This document shows, piece by piece, positions 59,265-64,000 of a DNA stretch of 64,000 bases. Source of the DNA: Silurus meridionalis (Eukaryota; Chordata; Actinopteri; Siluriformes; Siluridae); the NCBI RefSeq assembly GCF_014805685.1, contig NC_060885.1, forward strand, positions 25,243,632-25,307,631, in the 5' to 3' direction. Made by a program: the position numbers and the translations under genes. The notes under the pieces were generated by a model that saw only the letters and a list, made by a program, of their open reading frames with translations, made no database searches and was not told the DNA's origin. Positions within the stretch are counted from its first letter, which is position 1. Each line of letters starts with the position of its first letter.

Positions 59265-60877
59265 ATGCTGAGGAATGTTCTAATGGAGAAAACATGTTCA
59301 ATGATGTTCCTTAGCAGATTATCTTGTGTGCATAAGAATCATTCCACTGCCAGGTTGTGGAAAAAAAACACAAGGATGTAAGTCTAATTAATAACTGACA
59401 TGCGATGTCAGATAACCTACATAATCTCTAGTGCATTTATTTATTTAGTGTATTTAATGTATATAATTTATTTATTATTAATTTATTTAGGGCTTTAGAT
59501 ATTGCTAGCTTTTGGTTTAAAACCATGATTCTCTCTGTTGTAATCTTTATAGCTGATGTTTTTGCCCTTTTGCCATATCTGATCTCTAACTCATTAAGCT
59601 CCGGTTGGTATGTTTATAAAAACCCTTTGACTAAACTTTTTTTTTTAAAACAGAACTCTCAGTGCTATGAACTTTCTTAAAATAACTTTCCATTTACGTT
59701 CCTTAAGCCTATATCTGCCAACACCATGCTACAATGGCTTTGCTTCCCCCCTATTGTATCACGTAATATGGTGGCGAGAACTATAATGGTGTGTTGACAG
59801 ATTTAGGTAGAGATACTTTGGTAAAAGCAAGTTTGTGAGCCCCTTGGAATTGTGTAGTTTTTTTTTTTTTTTTTTGCAGGAACATGCAATTATCAAATCA
59901 TAATAAAAAAAACTGTAGAAAAGCAAATGTACATGATATGGTAAAGTGTTATAAATTGCAACATAAAAATAATTATTTAAATAATGCATTGCAAAAGATA
60001 TTTTGACACAATGCCAAAATCCAAGTTGCATATTATGAGGAAGGCCAACTCAAGATAAGCAGTATTATTTCGTTATATATTGCAAGACTGTATAAAGCAA
60101 CCTATTAGCTTAGGAAACTAAGCAGTCAGCATTTATAGATCCCTCCCCCAACTGCCTGTACCTGTCATGATAAGTGTAACAAAAATATTTATGCAGTGAG
60201 TTCAGGGAGTCGAAATTGACAAAGTATGCTACTAATTTGAAGTACTAATTATTTTCCTGCTTCTACGGTATAAGAAGATTACAATGTTAACTGTTGTTAA
60301 TATGTTGTATGTTAAATTAATAAATGATATATGCACCAAAAATTTCCTTATAGCAGATAAAAATAGCCATTAAGCTAACATGGTAGAAAAGATGCTTTGA
60401 CTAAGCATGCTGGTTGTATCTCCAGATTACTCCAAAAACCAGATAACTTGTTAAAACAAACATTTTCCATTTCAGTTGCATCATAAAGCACAGACAAGAT
60501 AGAAAAAAAAACTAAATTTAAATAATTACAATAAACGTTTATTTTTTTGTGGATAGACATGAACTCTTCATGACAGTTGCTTATTTCTGTGATCTTTTGA
60601 CATTTGTTAGATTAGGAATTTAAATTGCAGCTTCTGTTCTTTCCATTCACCACATGAGGGTGCCATATGACTGGCTTCACAAGTGGGTCAGAGAACCTCA
60701 AAAACAGCAGGTCTGTAGTGGAGTTCCCAGTGTGCAGTGATGTGTATCAACCAAAAGTGGTTAAAGCAAAGGACAGACACAACAGGATCACAGTCATCTA
60801 TCACTAATCTATGGAAAAGTCATCTGCTTTGTTTCCACAAATTAGCACAAATAATGTGTGTCAATAATTGCAGATTT
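58591..60877. other. AT-rich intergenic stretch, no gene
   Basis: Contains the GT run at 59231-59263 and a T tract at 59859-59875. No supported coding frame or repeat terminus. Confidence 0.5.
59231..59263. repeat. (GT)n microsatellite
   Basis: Perfect GT run. Confidence 0.97.
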
Positions 60878-61695
60878 ACAGTTTGTCTCAGTTGCTTTGG
60901 AGCATTTTTCAAATCATCCTTAATATTTGCAAACCAGTAAGTGCATTCTTAAAACAATTTGTACAAACAGCACAATGCATTGGATTTCTTGCAAAAGCCT
61001 GTACTTTTTTTTTAAATCATTAGTTCATCTCTTGAAAGTAAGTATTTGTGTCAATGAACATTCATTGCCATCAGAATGAAAAATCCCTTTGTCCCTTTAA
61101 AAAGATCATCAAAATGTTTAGTCATGTTGTCAGTATGATGGAGCACAGTTTCAGTATTTCTTCATATACAGTATGTTCGTTTCTTGGTTAATCCATTTTC
61201 AGAATTTGTAATTCTGTTTTGTATACACTTTCCAATTGAAGGTTCAGGAGATTCACCTTTGACCTATTTTAGAGAACAATTTATTTTATTGGTTGATCTG
61301 ATGCCGTAAACTCTACTTCATTAGTGATATTCAAGATTTATCTACACAAGTCATCCACATTTACCAAAAAAAAAGTTAAGGTTGACAGATGATGACAACT
61401 GGTTTAACCATTTTGCATTCAATGACATATGAAATGACGTGATGCTGAGATGTTTTTTTGGCAGTTAAGACTATTTAGGTGAAACCAGTATAATATATTT
61501 TGATCAACATGACAAACACCTGATAATGTAGGAAACAGCAGTTTGTGCAAAACCATTTGCAAATGCAAATCCAAGCAACAAGAAATGTTCTTATGATGTG
61601 CACATGTGACTAAATGACTTGGAGGTTGAACAAGTAGTTTTGAGAATTTCATTTCTGATCTGACAAATGCTCCAAAGCAACTGAGAAAAACTGTA
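60878..61695. mobile_element. Inverted-repeat element (unclassified DNA transposon)
   Basis: The arm at 60878-60916 (containing CTCAGTTGCTTTGGAGCATT) is the reverse complement of 61657-61695, with about six mismatches over 39 bp. The 740-bp interior has further partial internal complementarity but no transposase. Confidence 0.6.
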
Positions 61696-61889
61696 AGAGT
61701 TAATTCAGTACACAATATGTTTTTTTACTTGTCATTTTAAATTGGTTTAATCCAAATCTAGCTACCCTAACCCATACTACAGAGAAGTAAAAAATACAAG
61801 AGATTTGTGTCACCTGAAAAAAGTGACCAGTACTTGAAAGATACCCCCAGCAGCTACTTCAAAGTAGCCTTAAAAAACAACCACTAGTT

Positions 61890-63060
61890 TTGCACAGGCC
61901 AGTGCACTCCTAGTGCTGTTCCCAAGCCTGGATAAATGGGGAGGGTTGTGTTAGGAAGGGCATCCAGCACATGCGCCAAATCAAATATGCGGATCACGAA
62001 CCAGAATTTCATATTGGATCAGTCAAGGCCCGGGCTACCAGCAACCAACACAGGTATTGTTAGTCAACAGGGTACTGGGAAATTGGGCTACTGTTAACCA
62101 AAGGAGGAGAAGGAGAGGAGGAAGATGTCTACTGAGATAGCAGGAAAAGGGGAAGTGTAGGAGGGTGGTGGTTAGGGTGGGCACTTTAAAAGTTGGTACT
62201 ATGACTGGTAAAGGAAGTGAGTAAGCGAATGTGATGGAGCGGAGAAAGGTGGACATGTTGTGTGTTCAGGAGACCATGTGGAAAGGGAGTAAGACCAGAA
62301 ACATTGGAGGTGGGTTTAAACTGTAATATCATGGTGTGGATAGAACGAGAAATGGTGAAGTGGTGATCCTGAAGGAAGAGTACAGTAAGAGTGTAGTGGA
62401 GAAGAAAAGAGTTTCTGATAGGGTGATGAATGTGAAGTTGGAAATTGAACGGGTGATGATAAATGTCATCGGTGCTCCACAGGTGGGTTGTTAGATAGAT
62501 GAATAAGAAAAATTCTGATGTGAGTTGGATGAAGTGGTGTAGAGAGTACCTAGAAATGAACGATTGCTGATTAGAGTAGACTTCATTGGACATGTTGATG
62601 AAAAGGATGAAAATGGCAGTTGTGAGTACATATTTTAAGAAGAAGGAGCAACATAGGGTGATGTATAAGAGTAGCGAAAGGTGCACAGATGTGGACTACA
62701 TTTTATGCAGGAGATGCAATATGAAAGAGATTGGAGACTGTGGAGAAGTGTTGGCAGGGGACGGTGTAGCTAAACAGCATCGGATGATGGTCTGTAGGAT
62801 GGTTGGACACTAAAGAAGTAGAGAAAAGGATTTGTACCGATTGGCTAGACATTGAGACAGCAGTGAAGTGTGCAGTAGGAATGACAGACTGGTGGATAAG
62901 TTTAAGTACCTGGGGTAAACAGTGCAAAGTAATAGAGAGTGTGTTAGAGAAGTAAAGAAGGCAGGGTAGAGTTGGGGAAGAGTGACAGTAGTGATTTGTG
63001 ATAGAAGGGTAAATTTATAGGACTGTGGTGAGACCTGTTATGTTGTATGGTTTAGAGACA
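61890..63060 (+). mobile_element. Heavily deleted RTE LINE, fourth copy
   Basis: It starts at the 5-prime UTR (TGCACAGGCCAGTGCACTCC, equivalent to 15017 in copy one) and keeps endonuclease traces (TACTATGACTGGTAAAGGAA, GTTCAGGAGACCATGTGGAA). It then jumps across several deletions to RT traces (GCAGTGAAGTGTGCAGTAGG near 62862) and the C-terminal start (GACTGTGGTGAGACCTGTTA). It ends at about 63060 without the RTE 3-prime tail. No open frame of note. Confidence 0.85.
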
Positions 63061-64000
63061 AAGAAAAAGATCTTTAGCTAGGTTCAACAAAACTATTTAT
63101 TTGGCTTCAGCTGTGTGATAATTGTTGTTGAATATGAGTTGAGTATAATTGGTTTATTCTGACCAAAGTCCCATGCTCCATTAGAAAATGCAGTAGCCTT
63201 TGTTAGTTACAACACAGTAAAATTGTTTGTTCACATACACATGGATTTAAGAGAGTTAATTTCTTTTTCATTCTACTTTTACTTGAAAATATAAATAAAC
63301 AAATACAATTAGCTATTAAATCTTGATACAAAATTACAATCCATAATCAAAATATAACCAGTCATGCATGCAACTGCAAATCCCACTTCTCTCCCTCTTT
63401 CTTTCACTCTCCTGTTGTTTTTCTTATTTGTTAACAAACCATTATTAGCCATCCTTCTGTCTAATTCCTTCCTCCCATTACATTAAGTAAACCATTAAAG
63501 AAGTATGTGACAGTGATCAATGTTTACTGCTCTTGGCACTTTGTGAAAAGTTTTCTTACCTGGATATGGTTAATTAATCCTGACAGAGAAGAGGAGTAGA
63601 GCAGTTTGTAAATAGAGGTGAAATTGGCACTGATGTGTAGAGAAGAGTAACACAGATTGACTCTTGGAAGCGACCACAACACACAGCACAGAAAGGGAAG
63701 AATATTGCTCAACCTAGATCATGGCCTTACAGGCAAACTGGGAGTCCCAAGTCAAATTATGCAAGCTGTCTGCACATGCAGAACAATGTAGCATGAAATA
63801 AACAAAAGTGCTTGAAAATGCAAATGCGTTCTACTTCATTTAGAAACTTCCAAAAAATCACCAATTTTTTTTCCTTATTTATATTTGGGAGAAATTAAAA
63901 TGCTTAAGTGCACATTGTTATAGCTAATACATCTCCATGCACATGCACAAATACTTTGCAATCCACTGGGTTAATTTACACATCTAGTCCAAAAAGAGAC
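63061..64000. other. AT-rich stretch, nothing recognised
   Basis: No coding frame, terminal repeat or LINE tail was identified. Confidence 0.5.

Overview
This window looks like a ray-finned fish (teleost) chromosome. It is AT-rich, carries long (TA)n, (GT)n and (GA)n microsatellites, has introns with GT-AG boundaries, and holds a typical teleost mixture of interspersed repeats: Tc1/mariner, pogo-like and hAT DNA transposons, RTE-, L2- and L1-clade LINEs, DIRS tyrosine-recombinase retroelements and a tRNA-derived SINE with an L2-type tail. Several 3-prime tails resemble repeats known from catfishes, so a siluriform is possible, but this is a weak inference.

One host protein-coding gene can be supported end to end: ETAA1 (RPA-binding activator of the ATR checkpoint kinase), plus strand, six coding exons at 46184-46349, 46848-46976, 48214-48281, 48365-48462, 50042-51267 and 57079-57203. 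All splice phases agree and the product is 603 residues. It retains the ATR-activating tryptophan motif, an acidic RPA70-type motif and a basic C-terminal RPA32-type motif. Upstream lies a compact CpG-bearing promoter with TCTCGCGAGA and CCAAT elements and a possible in-frame 11-nt first coding exon.

Layout. 1-6.3 kb: degraded LINEs (an unassigned LINE, then L2), Tc1 debris and a hairpin. 6.9-8.6 kb: a complete-looking Tc1-like transposon. 9.4-10.4 kb: microsatellites. 10.8-13.3 kb: a 5-prime-truncated L1-clade LINE with a 12-bp target duplication. 13.6-18 kb: a hAT remnant, then an RTE LINE inserted into an L2 tail. 18.2-21 kb: L2 and an internally deleted DIRS element. 21-30 kb: mostly unassigned sequence with hAT, Tc1 and L2 fragments and large TA arrays. 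31-37.6 kb: pogo-like element, DIRS recombinase split by a TG...CA insertion, inverted hAT copy split by an RTE, GC-rich decapeptide-repeat region, Tc1 debris. 39.8-42.4 kb: modular locally duplicated repeat. 42.6 kb: SINE. 45.4-57.2 kb: ETAA1, whose introns 4 and 5 contain nested transposons and two adjacent near-perfect palindromes. 57.2-64 kb: intergenic sequence with an inverted-repeat element and a decayed RTE copy.

I see no new enzymatic or defence system. The interesting content is structural: a three-level transposon nest and twin snapback palindromes inside one ETAA1 intron, a split DIRS recombinase, repeated contact between TA arrays and TA-targeting transposons, and several internally duplicated repeats. 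All family assignments come from reading translations and termini by eye; no searches were run.
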